Assembly: GCA_963989385.1 (NCBI GenBank)
Contig: OZ022506.1
Span: 4,195,415 to 4,259,414 of the forward strand
Origin: Ctena decussata
Taxonomy: Eukaryota > Mollusca > Bivalvia > Lucinida > Lucinidae
DNA length: 64,000 nt
Direction: 5' to 3'
A program made the position numbers and the translations under genes. Below are positions 54,310 to 64,000 of this stretch, one piece after another. A model generated the notes under the pieces. That model worked only from the letters and a program-made list of their open reading frames with translations. It had not been told where the DNA came from and did not search any database. Positions within the stretch are counted from its first letter, which is position 1. The number at the start of each line of letters is the position of its first letter.

Positions 54310-54413
54310 TTAATGAAAGTGGCCAAAAGCACCAAAACCACAAGTCCGAACCCGCAAGCTATCCAAACACCGACAATTCAGCGAGAATGAAAATCCGGCA
54401 TCCGAAAGCATCA

Positions 54414-54611
54414 GAGACGGATCCAGGAATTTTGGAAAGGGAGTTCAAATTAATTGAGAAGGGTTCAATTTTTGCAATTTGACCAATTTTTTGTGAAATT
54501 CCCCATGAAAATGAAATAATTTAGGCTGAACAGGGGTTCGTTTACCCCCCCCCCCCCCGACCCCACCCCCACGAACAACTCCACCCCCCCCCTCTGGATC
54601 CGCCATTAAGC
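54414..54611. mobile_element. 198-bp element with GGATCC-containing ends and C-rich tract
   Basis: GAGACGGATCCAGGAATTTT at the left and CCCCTCTGGATCCGCC near the right. GCATCA flanks both sides (54408-54413 and 54612-54617). Units B and E read GAAAGCATCAYCAGGCCGCG without it. Confidence 0.7.
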
Positions 54612-55424
54612 GCATCACCAGGCCGCGGCAAAGGCTACCAAATCAGAAACAAGTCCAGATACGGCCGCACTGCAGGGACCAATGAAGCCACGGTGTCTCC
54701 AATAAAACCCTCCAACTGCCAATACAAGTTTCATTTTGTGATAACCCTGTGTCAACAGTCCACGGGCGAGCAGCTTCCCTCTATCAACCGTTGAAAGCTC
54801 AATATCCACAACAGACCCCAGCACCGTGGACCAGTCGAGAGACCCAAACCCCGCATGCAGGCGCCGAAGGAACACAGCAACTAAAATTGAAAGTTAACAG
54901 TGGGAAAATTGAAGTTGTCCGTCTTGTCATAACGCCTAGTTTAAGGGTAAGTTACTCAGCTATTTATATTTTTGCCTCCCTTCTGAATGCGGCCGATCCT
55001 AAAAGAAAGAATTTGCTCCTCTAGGAGCAAATTCTTCCTTTTAGGAGTGGATCCATTTTTGAAGGGTATCATTGCCAAGGAAAGCAAATAGGAAGTCACA
55101 AAAGTTGTTCCCCTTTGTGAAAATGTCCACAATGTCATTGAAGAGTAACCATATATCTGAATATGACCTGTAGCAAAGATTTTCATGCTGGAAGTATCCA
55201 AAACGGGGTTGTCTGCTGTTACATGGAACCAGTAATTGATTCGCATTAATAAATACAACGTTGTTTAAATGTTGCTTGTGTCTTGAAATGAAGCTTCAGG
55301 GACTGTCTGATAATACAATACAGTTCTCGCTCAAAAAACAAACGGAATCGTTTATAAATATGAAATCAAACTTTTTGAGAAAGCACAAATCTGCGTCTTC
55401 GTCTATTATTATTTTTCAATCCCC

Positions 55425-55504
55425 TGACGTCGCATTTGATTGGCTGATAAAAAGACGTTGACAACGCTGACGCTATAAAAACGCAGCAACGAAGTCGCTT
55501 GTCA
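55425..55504 (+). promoter_or_regulatory. Core promoter of copy D
   Basis: TGACGTCG (55425-55432), ATTGG (55439-55443), TATAAAAA (55474-55481, one change) and predicted start at A55504. Confidence 0.7.
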
Positions 55505-55533
55505 GAACTTGTTCTGCTCCTTGAGGAATCAAG

Positions 55534-55914
55534 ATGTATAAGAAATATTGCGCTGAGAGAAGAATTTTAGCAGAGACGGGCGAAGCAATGTACGGCGAAG
55601 AAGTGAAGGTGGGCGAGCCGAGGTCTGAGCTGAGGTTTTGTGAAGAATCAAAGGCGGGCGAGCTGATGCGGGGTACAAGATTAGAGGCGGGCGAGCCGAG
55701 GTGTGGCAGCCAGCTACATTTACAGAATCTGATGCAAAAGATTTCAAGAGTAATGTATCATATGGCTGAAGTACTGGAGTCTAGGAGTGAAAGTGTGGCT
55801 ACAAGCAGTGAAGATAAAAATCAAGCTATTGCTGTTGCTACTACTACTGACACTGGAGAAGAAGAGTATGATGACGAGGAAACCAGCCTGTATGGAATGA
55901 TAAGGCCTTTCTGA
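55534..55914 (+). CDS. Multicopy intronless acidic small protein, copy D (126 aa)
   Basis: Open from MYKKYCAERRILAETGEAMY to TGA. It has VGEPRSELRFCEESKAGE (the Cys of the first repeat is Ser here), AGEPRCGSQL, LHLQNLMQKISRVMYHMAEV and the GEEEYDDEETSLYGMIRPF tail. It is closest to copies C and E in the C-terminal two thirds. The TATA box has one substitution. Product role unknown. Confidence 0.75.
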   Translation: MYKKYCAERRILAETGEAMYGEEVKVGEPRSELRFCEESKAGELMRGTRLEAGEPRCGSQLHLQNLMQKISRVMYHMAEVLESRSESVATSSEDKNQAIAVATTTDTGEEEYDDEETSLYGMIRPF

Positions 55915-56007
55915 GGTCCTTACCTGTGACAAAAAATATACAAAAAAGCAAATAAAAATAATAAAACAAAGAAATAGTAAAAATATGATAACCTCAGCTA
56001 ATCAACA

Positions 56008-56042
56008 GGCCCTTGTCGGGCCACCAAATAGTCCAGAAAGAA
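56008..56042 (+). terminator. Histone-like 3' hairpin and purine element, copy D
   Basis: GGCCCTTGTCGGGCC (56008-56022), ACCAAATAGTCC, AGAAAGAA (56035-56042). Confidence 0.55.
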
Positions 56043-56112
56043 ACCTTTACGAGTTGCTTACTGTTTTGAATTTAAGATTACCAAGGCTTATGCTGTATAT
56101 ATAAAATGTTAT

Positions 56113-56560
56113 AAGGGACGAGTCATTTATTATCAGGTGGGGGTACATTTAGGGGGGGGGGGTCAGAATTTTTTGGTGATGTACTGCGGGGAGAGGGGAG
56201 GGGGCTGGATCGGAAATCAGTAAACCTCGGAGCGGGGAGGGGGGGGCATATATTTCATTAGGCATAGGGGGGTCAGAATTCTTCCATCAATCTTCTGTTT
56301 TAAAAATGTCTCAGCTTCTGAGTGGGGCGGGGGGGGGGAGGGGGGGGGGGCTTCGCCTCCCAGACCCCCATGACTCCTAAAATTTCAGTCTCTTTCTTTC
56401 ACACTCAAAACTTAAAGATATTTATGGAAATGACACAAAATCCTTGGCCCGCTTCATGTCAAAAAGCAGATCCTTTCATTGATTTGCCAGAAGAACAATA
56501 TGAAAATGTCTATAAAATCATGTTGAGTAGATGATTTTGTTCTCAGTTAAATCTAATACC
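56113..56560. mobile_element. G-run element, left part
   Basis: GGGACGAGTCATTTATTATC at the left end, then several G runs. Same as 62130-62560, whose right end is still present at 62880. Here the right end is missing. Confidence 0.6.
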
Positions 56561-56662
56561 TGCGTTTGTGATATCAGCTCTCCAGATTTTTGTAAGAGGT
56601 AGATTTAAGGGGTTCCTATTATTGTAGCAACTTGAAATTTTGTACTGAGGGTTTATATCTAT

Positions 56663-57033
56663 ACCAAACAAAAAAAGAAACGCACACAGGAATATTTTTG
56701 TATTTTCTTGGAAATAACAAATAGTTTAAAAAAATAATTCATACAGTGTTACAGGTAGACAATCGGACTGTTCAACCCGAAAATTTCATTTAATTGTGTC
56801 AATTCAGTACTCTGTGACGAACAAGACAGGGATCAGTTTTCAATGTCACAGTTTTCAATAAGAGGCCATTGTCAGCGATTTCATTAATGCACATTTTCAT
56901 GCATATGGAAGGTACAGGTACTCATCTACGCAATGATGAAGTCTGAGCAAGATTTGTTCAGAAAAATGGGTTTTTAGACATTTTCTAATCATGCTATAAA
57001 AGGTAAATTAAACGGGAAAATCTTAGTGTGTGC

Positions 57034-57067
<34 letters not shown>
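56663..57067. mobile_element. TIR MITE with AAGAAACGCACAC ends
   Basis: CAAAAAAAGAAACGCACACA at the left; at the right TGTGTGCGTTT followed by a T run (57037-57067), its inverse. AT-rich interior, no ORF. Confidence 0.65.
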
Positions 57068-57861
57068 CTTGGCATATACGTACATGTACAACAGGAATAC
57101 ACAATCGGAGTATGATAATCCATATGTCACAGAAACAAGTCTATGAGGTTCCATTCAAGTGCGCACAAAGGCAAGAAGCCATACAACAATTCTACGAAAA
57201 TTTCAGGAGGAAACTTCCAAAACAAACATTTAATTCCCTAAAATTTTAAAGGGAGATAAATTGTGGGATTTCTAACTATGGTTGAAACCGTTTGGTGGGA
57301 GTTTCAGATTAAATGACAGTGTGGTATTACCCACAGACATAAGCGCTAGACATTCGTGAAGTGCAGAATGCTATTTACTATGTGCAAGACGAGTTTTGAT
57401 TGGAACTGCTGAACTTAAATCAAGGTCCTTAACTCCATTATTAATGACTGCAAAACAATTTGGTTTTTTTATTTGCAGAGCTAGACGTTTTCCAAAATGA
57501 TGTTATTAATATTTTTACGCATGTGACCAAGTCCATTTGAACAACTTTTCATTCGCCCTTCCCCTGTAGGCTATATGAAATTTGGTTACAATCAGCCCAG
57601 ACTGGTTTCATTTCAGTTAACAATTTTTAGCCCAAAATCTCCAACAGTTTCCAAGATATGTTCTTTCATTTTGCCATATAAGAGCACAAGGAAGCAAAGG
57701 GCGAGGTGCAATAAGGGCCGATTTTGGCCCAATGTCAGAAATGAATTGATAAAGATGTATGCTTCGGTTATCTTAATATTGTAACAAAATCAAAAACTGT
57801 ATGCTTTTAATTGCCTCTGAGTATATTTTAATTACTTTCTGTTTGGTGTGGAACTGTAAAA

Positions 57862-58099
57862 TGAGCCGCGACACGAGAAAACCAACAAAGCGGTTGTGCG
57901 CCCAGCGCAAACTCAGGTCAGCTTGGGCACACGCCTAGTCTGATCAGACTCTTCGCTAAGCGCTTAGAGGGTAGATAAGGGTCTAAGCTACCTCCATGCG
58001 GACAGTGAAGACTCTGATCAGACTGGGCGGATGCCCAGGCTGATCTGAGTCTGCGCTGGGCGCACAGCCGTATTGTTGGTTTTCTTGTGTCGCGGCTCA
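57862..58099. repeat. 235-bp fold-back MITE, copy 8
   Basis: Paralogue of copy 6 by segmental duplication; TGAGCCGCGACACGAGAAAA at the left, TTTCTTGTGTCGCGGCTCA at the right. Confidence 0.88.
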
Positions 58100-58316
58100 A
58101 ATTATGTCTTCTCAGTTTCTCAACAGCATCAATTTTTCAAGTGACACCTTACAATTTTAAAATAACAACGTTAAAGTGATGAATATAATCTATTAGGGCA
58201 TGGGAAATCTTAATGAAAAAGTCCGGAAATTTTAAAGGGAGGGACGACTGGCTGGCAATCCTGACACAACTGGGTGTTGGCAAGACAATGGAATCTGACA
58301 GTTCACAATATCATCA

Positions 58317-58468
58317 GGGTTCGAGATTATAAACTTGAGTATAATCTCAAACTCAAAATAAAGCACACTGGTTGGCTGCTTCCCAGCATGTGCTCGGAAG
58401 CAGCCAATTAGTGTGCTTAATTTTGAGTTTGAGAATGTATTCAAGTTTTATAACCTCGGGGCCATACC
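58317..58468. repeat. ~150-bp fold-back inserted in unit E
   Basis: Arms ATTATAAACTTGAG, CTCAAACTCAAAATAAAGCA and TTGGCTGCTTCC are mirrored by GGAAGCAGCCAATTAGTGTG, TTTTGAGTTTGAG and TTCAAGTTTTATAA, ending ACCTCGGGGCC. Unit B reads CATCAGACCTTTATCTTGAC across the site. Confidence 0.7.
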
Positions 58469-59008
58469 TTTTTCTTGACACTGCAGATTTGAATGTAGGA
58501 AGCCTTTAGAACCATGGCGCGCCGTGTTTATTCCAAATATCCCGAAAAATCAAATGTTTAGGAATGGAATCGTCCGGCCATATCCATTTTTTCTGTAAGG
58601 GGATGTTTTTAAGGTGTATGGGTAAATCTCAATGTTTTCCTGCCAGGTTTGCAAAGGGAAACAACTTTCATCATAATTCAACATATCTTCGTTGCTTCCA
58701 TGGATGGTAAAGCCTCTCTACTCATGAAGGAAAGAATTGACTCCATACAAAGCAAAGACGTGGCTCCTGCAAAAGCAAATTCTTTCCTTTAAGAGTTGAC
58801 TCTTTTTGAGAAGGGAGGCAAACCTGTGAATGATTAAGTTGTTTTCCATGAAACTGAACCCATTCACCGTAAATATTGTTAGCTGTGTGGACCGAAATAG
58901 GACTACGTTATTTCCGTGGACATTCAGTCCGGATCTTTAGGGTAAGTATGATGAAGGCACGGCAAAAAGCCATTGTTACCGTTACGATAATAGGTACACG
59001 AGGCATCA

Positions 59009-59071
59009 CAATCGGAACACCGCTCGGCCAATTCCGTGAATTCACGGAATTGGCCGAGTGTGCTCCGATTG
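59009..59071. mobile_element. 63-bp palindromic insertion with 9-bp target duplication
   Basis: CAATCGGA, CTCGGCCAATTCCGTGAA and their exact inverse, with two short mismatched bulges. GAGGCATCA is duplicated at 59000-59008 and 59072-59080. Units B and D carry the empty site. Confidence 0.85.
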
Positions 59072-59523
59072 GAGGCATCAATTTCCTCTCCCGAGAACGG
59101 ACGAAAAGCCAGTTTCGTTAAACGTGGTCAATTCTGCGCCAAGGGTAACAATAGATACAGTTTAAATGAAAGTGGCCAAAAGCACCAAAACCACAAGTCT
59201 GAACCCGCAAGGTATCCAAACACCGACAATTCAGCGAGAATGAAAATCCGGAACCCGAAAGCATCACCAGGCCGCGGTCAAATCAGAAACAAATCCAGAA
59301 ACGGCCACACTGCAGGGACCAACGATGCCACGGTGTCTCCCATAAAACCTTCCAACTGCCGATACGAGTTTTATTTTGTAATAATCCTGTGTTAACAGTC
59401 CACGGGCGAGCAGCTTCCCTCTATAAACCGTTGAAAGCTCGATGTCCACAACAGGCTTCAGCACAGTGGACCAGTCGAAAGATCCAAAACCCGCACGCAG
59501 GCGCCGAAGGAACATATCAACTA

Positions 59524-60777
59524 ACAAGAGCTCCGCTGAGCGGGGCAATATACGCCCGTTGGGGCTTAAAGTTGGAAAGACAACAAGAGATGACAGAAAT
59601 TTTGTCAGTAGCTTAAATCTTCAATAATAAGGCAGATATAAAACTACAAAACGAACGAAGCTTAGTATGAAATTCCTAGAAAAATAACAAAGGGGCATAA
59701 TTCCATCAGAACTGAAAGTAGGGTCATGGTTCTTGTTCTCTGTATATCGTCCGATATTTGTACAAACTTTCATAGAGAAATCTTAAATGGTTTTCAAGAT
59801 ATGGAGCGGACTCGAAATTACTATATGAAAAATACAAAGGTGCATAATTCCGTCAAAACTGGAAGTAGGATTATGGTTCTTTTTCTCTGTACATTGTCTG
59901 ATGATGCTTCATATTTGTATTAACTTCTATGAAGAAATCTTATACAGTTTTTGAAATATGGAGCGAATAAATAATGTTACCTTTTGAACTTTGACCTCTA
60001 AGTGTGACCTTGACCTTAGTTGGACATTGTTGAAATACAAGTTCTGCAAGTTGCCTCGATAAGGTGAACATTGTACTCAAGTTTCAAAAAATCTTTCAAG
60101 AGGTTAAGGAGATATGGAGGGGAAACAAATTTAATACAAAATTACAATACGAAAAATAGAAGGGGCGTAATTTTGTTAAAAGTGAAAGTAGGGTTATGGT
60201 TCTTTTTCCCTGCACATCACCTGATGGTGCTTTATAATTATACAAACTTTCATAAAGAAATCTTTTCGAGATATGGAGCGGACACGAAGTTTATGTGAAA
60301 TTACTATTATATGAAAAATACAAAGGGATATAATGCCATCAAAACAGAATAGAGTTATGGTTCTTTTTCTCCCCACATCGTTTGATGGTGCTTTATACTT
60401 TCATGAAAAAATCTTAAACGGTTTTCGAGATACAATGCTTATATGAAATTACTATATGAAAAATACAAGGGATGTAATTCCGTCAAAAATGAAAATAGGG
60501 TTATTGTTCTTTTTCTCTGCACATCGTCTGATGGTGCTTTATATTTGTACAAACTTTCATGAAGAAATCTTAACCAGTTTTCAAGATATGGAGCGGACAC
60601 GAAATTTTACCCTTTGACCATTGACCTCTAAGTGTGACCTTGACCTTTTTCAGACATCATTGAAGTATTAGTTCTGCACATCGCCTCGATAAGGGGAACA
60701 TTTGACCCAAGTTTCAACAAAATCTTTCAAGGGGTTAAGGAGATATGGAGCGGACACGAAAAGTTAACGGACAGACG

Positions 60778-60829
<52 letters not shown>

Positions 60830-60903
60830 GACGGACAGACAGACGGACGGACGGACGGACGGAGGTCGCGACATAATACGACCCGTCTTTGACGGGCGTA
60901 TAT
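59524..60903 (-). mobile_element. 1,380-bp HINE-like (Helentron-associated) element at a T^T site
   Basis: Plus-strand left end ACAAGAGCTCCGCTGAGCGG (hairpin CCGCTGAGCGG) then TATACGCCCGTT; right end ACGGGCGTATAT. The core has ~150-bp tandem units (CATAATTCCRTCARAACTG, GGTTCTTTTTCTCTG, TTTTCAAGATATGGAGCGGA) and an (ACAGACGG)n tract at 60769-60864. Units B and D have the empty site CAACTA|AAATTG, so on the minus strand it sits between two T with no duplication. That matches Helentron-type insertion; no Rep/helicase ORF. Confidence 0.8.
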
Positions 60904-61444
60904 AAATTGAAAGTTAAAAGTGGGAAAATTGATATTGTCCTTCTTGTCATAAAGTCTAGTTTAAGGGTAAGTTACTCAGCTAGTAATATTTTTGCCTCCC
61001 TTCTGAATGCGGCCAATTCTAAAGGAATGAATTTGCTCCTCTAGGAGCAAATTCTTTATTTTAGGAGTGGATCCATTTTTGAAGGGTATCATTGCCAAGG
61101 GAAGCAAAAATGAAGTCACAAAAGTTGTTTCCCTTTGTGAAAATGTCCACAATGTCATTGAAGTGTAACCATATATCTGAATATGACCTATAGCAAAGAT
61201 TTTCATGCTGGAAGTATCCAAAACGAGGTGGTCTGCTGTTACATGGAACCAGTAATTGGTTCGCATGAATAAATACAACGTTGTTTCAATGTTGTTTGTG
61301 TCCTGAAATGAAGTTTCAGGGACTGTCTGATAATACAACACAGTTCTCGCTCAAAAACACAAATGAAATCGCTTATAAATATGGAATCAAATTTTTTTTA
61401 AAAGCACAAATCTGCGTCGCCGTCCATGATTTTTTTCAATCCCC

Positions 61445-61524
61445 TGACGTCGCATTTGATTGGCTGATAAAAAGACGTTGACAACGCTGACGCTATAAAT
61501 ACGCAGCAACAGAGTCGCTTGTCA
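61445..61524 (+). promoter_or_regulatory. Core promoter of copy E
   Basis: TGACGTCG (61445-61452), ATTGG (61459-61463), TATAAATA (61494-61501), predicted start at A61524. Intact although the gene is broken. Confidence 0.65.
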
Positions 61525-61553
61525 GAACTTGTTCTGCTCCTTGAAGAGTCAAG

Positions 61554-61935
61554 ATGTATAAGAAGTATCGTGCGGAGAGAAGAATTTTAGCAGAGGCCGG
61601 CGAAGCAATGTACGGCGAAGAACTGAAGGTGGGCGAGCCGAGGTGTGAGCTGAGGTCTGGTGAAAAAATCAAAGGCGGGCGAGCTGATGCGGGGTAGAAT
61701 ATCAGAGGCAGGCGAGCCGAGATGTGGCAGTCAGCTACATTTACAGAATCTGATGCAAAAGATTTCAAGAGTAATGTATCATATGGCTGAAGTACTGGAG
61801 TCTAGGAGTGAAAGTGTGGCTACAAGCAGTGAAGATAAAAACCAAGCTATTGCTGTTGCTACTCCTGCTGACACTGAAGAAGAAGAGTATGATGACGAGG
61901 AAACCAGCCTGTAAGGAATGATAAGGCCTTTCTGA
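61554..61935 (+). pseudogene. Multicopy acidic small protein, copy E, broken
   Basis: Starts MYKKYRAERRILAEAGEAMY like the others. One extra A in an A-run near 61662-61668 (GGTGAAAAAATC against TGTGAAGAATC) shifts the frame, and a TAG follows within about 30 nt. The remainder in the other frame keeps AGEPRCGSQL, LHLQNLMQKISRVMYHMAEV and the acidic tail, but TAT of the conserved LYGMIRPF is TAA (61912-61914). Two independent lesions make this a pseudogene. Promoter and 3' hairpin are still present. Confidence 0.8.
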
Positions 61936-62029
61936 GGTCCTTACCTGTGACAAAAATATACAAAAAAAAACAAATAAAAATAATAAAACAAAGAAATAGT
62001 AAAAATATGATAACCTCAGCAAATCAACA

Positions 62030-62065
62030 GGCCCCTTGAGGGCCACCAAATAGTCCAGAAAGAAA
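62030..62065 (+). terminator. Histone-like 3' hairpin and purine element, copy E
   Basis: GGCCCCTTGAGGGCC (62030-62044), with altered loop, then ACCAAATAGTCC and AGAAAGAAA. Confidence 0.5.
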
Positions 62066-62129
62066 CCTTTATGAGTTGCTTACTGTTTTGAATTTAAGAT
62101 TACCAAAGCTTATTCTGTATATATAAAAT

Positions 62130-62880
62130 GTTATAAGGGACGAGTCATTTATTATCATGTGGGGGGGGGGGGGGGTGCGGGTACATTTAGGGGGGGGTCA
62201 GAATTTTTTTGGTGATGTACTGGGGGGCCTGGATAGGAAATCAGTAAACCTCGGAGCAGGGGAGGGGTCATATATTTCATTAGGCATATGGGGGGTAGAA
62301 TTCTTCCATCAGTCTTTTTTTTAAATGTCTCAGCTTCTGAGGGGGGGGGGGGGTCGCCTCCCAGACTCCCCCATGATTCCTAAAATTTCAGTCTCTTTCT
62401 TTCACACTCAAAACTTAAAGATATTTATGGAAATGACACAAAATCCTTGGCCCGCGTCATGTCAAAAAAACAGATCTTTTCATTGATTTGCTAGAAGAAC
62501 AGTATGAAAATGTCTATAAAATCATGTTGAGTAGATGATTTTGTTCTCAATTGAATTTAATACCTGCGTTAGTGATATCAGCTCTCCATGTGCCTTTTCA
62601 TCAGCAAAACTACTGTGGCTTTTGAGGGCTGCGCCCCCAGACCCCTGCGGTGTCGGAAAAATAATTCTGGTGAGATCGGATGAGGGGGGGGGGGATCGGA
62701 AATTTTTTTGTGAACCATATGGTGTGTGTGTGTGGGGGGGGGGGGTGTCGGAAAGATTGGAGGAGGGGTGTCGGAAATTTTTTTGTGATCCAAATGAAAA
62801 TGTACCCAGCCTCCTCCCCCCCCCCCCCGCCCCCATCCCTCCCCCTCACCACCTCACCTGATAATAAATGACTTGTTCCT
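62130..62880. mobile_element. G/C-run element with GAGTCATTTATTATC ends
   Basis: GGGACGAGTCATTTATTATC at the left; the right end reverse complements to AGGAACAAGTCATTTATTATC. The interior has long G runs (62160-62175, 62341-62352, 62736-62745) and a C run at 62817-62828. Proline- or glycine-rich frames are compositional. Confidence 0.65.
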
Positions 62881-62894
62881 AAAAGAACAATCAT

Positions 62895-63380
62895 TCACGC
62901 AAACTTAAACGAAAATGTGAACATGTATTGACGGATGGACGAACGGATAGGCAGATGAACAGACATAAAGACGAAATCTCAATATCCCTCGACAAGTTTT
63001 GTATGCCTGGTTCTAAAACTCTTTCCTCAGAAAGTAGTTTCTCTTTAATGAGAGGAAAAACTTGTACGTCTAAGTAATCTTCCTTTGGGGTATATCCATA
63101 AGCCTTAAGATAAACAGGTATATTTTCAGGGGAAACAACTCCGCCACTTTCCTGTTTGCCTCCCATCTAAACGGTTCAACTCTTAGATGAAAGAATTTGC
63201 TCCTGTAGGGCCAAATTCTTTCCTTTAAGAGTAGACCCCTTTTTAAAGGGTTTCGTCTCTCTGACAAAGTTATTCTTAGTGATGCAGACATATTTTTTTC
63301 TTTTCTAAAAAGTTTGGTAGGTTGTTCCCAGCTTGGTCATGTAAGGCTTCTCTCCAGCATGCTCCTGATAGGTTGGTTTT
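62895..63380. repeat. GAATTTGCTCC hairpin-family block and linker-like motif
   Basis: GGTATATTTTCAGGGGAAAC, GAAAGAATTTGCTCCTG and GGGCCAAATTCTTTCCTTTA, then GTAAGGCTTCTCTCCAGCAT. Parallel to 52130-52545. Confidence 0.6.
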
Positions 63381-63539
63381 CTGCCATTTTACAAAGACTA
63401 CCGACTTTTCTATTCTGACTTCCTGATCGCTTCCCTAGAAAATACTTGCGCTAAGTTCCAGATATTTAATATACAATTCGGAGTCAATATGAAGATAACT
63501 CGGTTAAATTTTAAGGAATTTTCATACAAAAAGAAAAGA

Positions 63540-64000
63540 AAGAAAGAAAGGCATTTTTACAATATGTAACAAATGCCCCGAAGGCCCTTACACCGACCCT
63601 TGGTTGTGACCTTGACTATGGGCGTGGAGCCTGAGTCTTGCACATGACAAAGGTTCTCATTTTGCTTTACATTTCTGTGACATTCAAAAGCACTTCAGAA
63701 GTTGAAGAGTATTCATGGGGACGTGACTCAACCACTTACCAACGTTTTGTTGTGTCCTTGACATTAGGTGTGAGACCTAATGGGGTCATTATGCTTTACC
63801 TTTTTATGAATTTGATCATATTCACTTGAGGTTTTTTTCCTGGTCACAAAGACAGAATTTGATCTTTGAGCCCTTACTGTGACCTTGACCTTGAGTTATT
63901 GAGCCTACATCTTAAGCATGACATACTTTCTCATTATGTTTTACCTGTCTGTGGCATTTGATGAAATTCGCTTAAGCTGTTTTCGAGTAAGTATACAAAA
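63540..64000. repeat. Tandem-cored repeat running off the window
   Basis: ~150-bp units with GTGACCTTGACYWTRGG-like phrases, TTCTCATTWTGYTTTACMT and a trailing TTCRCTTRAG. Similar in style to the cores of the HINE-like elements. No ends visible. Confidence 0.45.

Larger units (their letters stand above)
53140..56560 (+). repeat. Segmental duplication unit carrying copy D
   Basis: Collinear with 44230-46440 apart from three insertions (53370-53432, 53839-54309 and 54414-54611). 56110-56560 continues as a block shared only with 62110-62560. Confidence 0.85.
57245..62110 (+). repeat. Segmental duplication unit carrying copy E
   Basis: 57245-58315 matches 43390-44230; 58470-62110 matches 44230-46440. 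It contains three clean insertions (58317-58468, 59009-59071 and 59524-60903). Confidence 0.88.

Noticed and set aside
62522..62894. Proline/glycine-rich frames on both strands
   Set aside because: Created by G and C runs of the element at 62130-62880.

Overview
This window looks like nuclear DNA of a bivalve mollusc. It has spliced eukaryotic genes with GT-AG introns, tRNA-headed SINEs, many fold-back MITEs, and tandem-cored elements with subterminal inverted repeats and a terminal hairpin of the kind known from bivalves. The clade is inferred from repeat style and was not searched. Most of the 64 kb is repeat-derived. I find two ordinary spliced genes, one candidate orphan exon and one small intronless multicopy gene family.

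1-9.8 kb: repeat blocks, an inverted and frameshifted copy (A) of the multicopy gene, a GT-rich insert containing 137 nt without an A, a 29-copy 50-bp minisatellite, and TIR elements with clean target-site duplications. 11.1-20.1 kb (+): four exons of a dCMP deaminase gene (first exon not found), whose introns are full of MITEs. Its third visible intron holds an antisense exon-like zinc-ribbon ORF. 20.4-32.3 kb: mobile elements, including a 3.7-kb element with a ~450-bp tandem core. 32.7-41.8 kb (-): a complete six-exon gene for a 185-residue protein with four predicted membrane segments, which I do not recognise.

42-64 kb: remnants of two non-LTR reverse transcriptases, then an amplified region. 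A block of about 2-4.5 kb is repeated around 44-46, 50-52, 53-56 and 57-62.6 kb, plus inverted near 4-6 kb. Each block carries a 124-126-codon intronless gene with a conserved compact promoter: CRE-like TGACGTCG, inverted CCAAT box, TATAAATA, and a TCAGAA initiator 30 nt downstream. About 90 nt after the stop there is a GGCCC/GGGCC hairpin followed by ACCAAA and a purine-rich AGAAAGAA element, the layout of replication-dependent histone mRNA 3' ends, although the protein is acidic and not a histone. Copies B, C and D are open. Copies A and E are broken. This is the best candidate for an undescribed system.

Because the blocks are duplicated, they act as empty-site/filled-site pairs. At least seven insertions can be recognised by comparison; for the Helentron/HINE-like, TTAA-flanked, 63-bp palindromic (9-bp duplication) and 198-bp GGATCC-ended elements the junctions can be placed to within a base or two.
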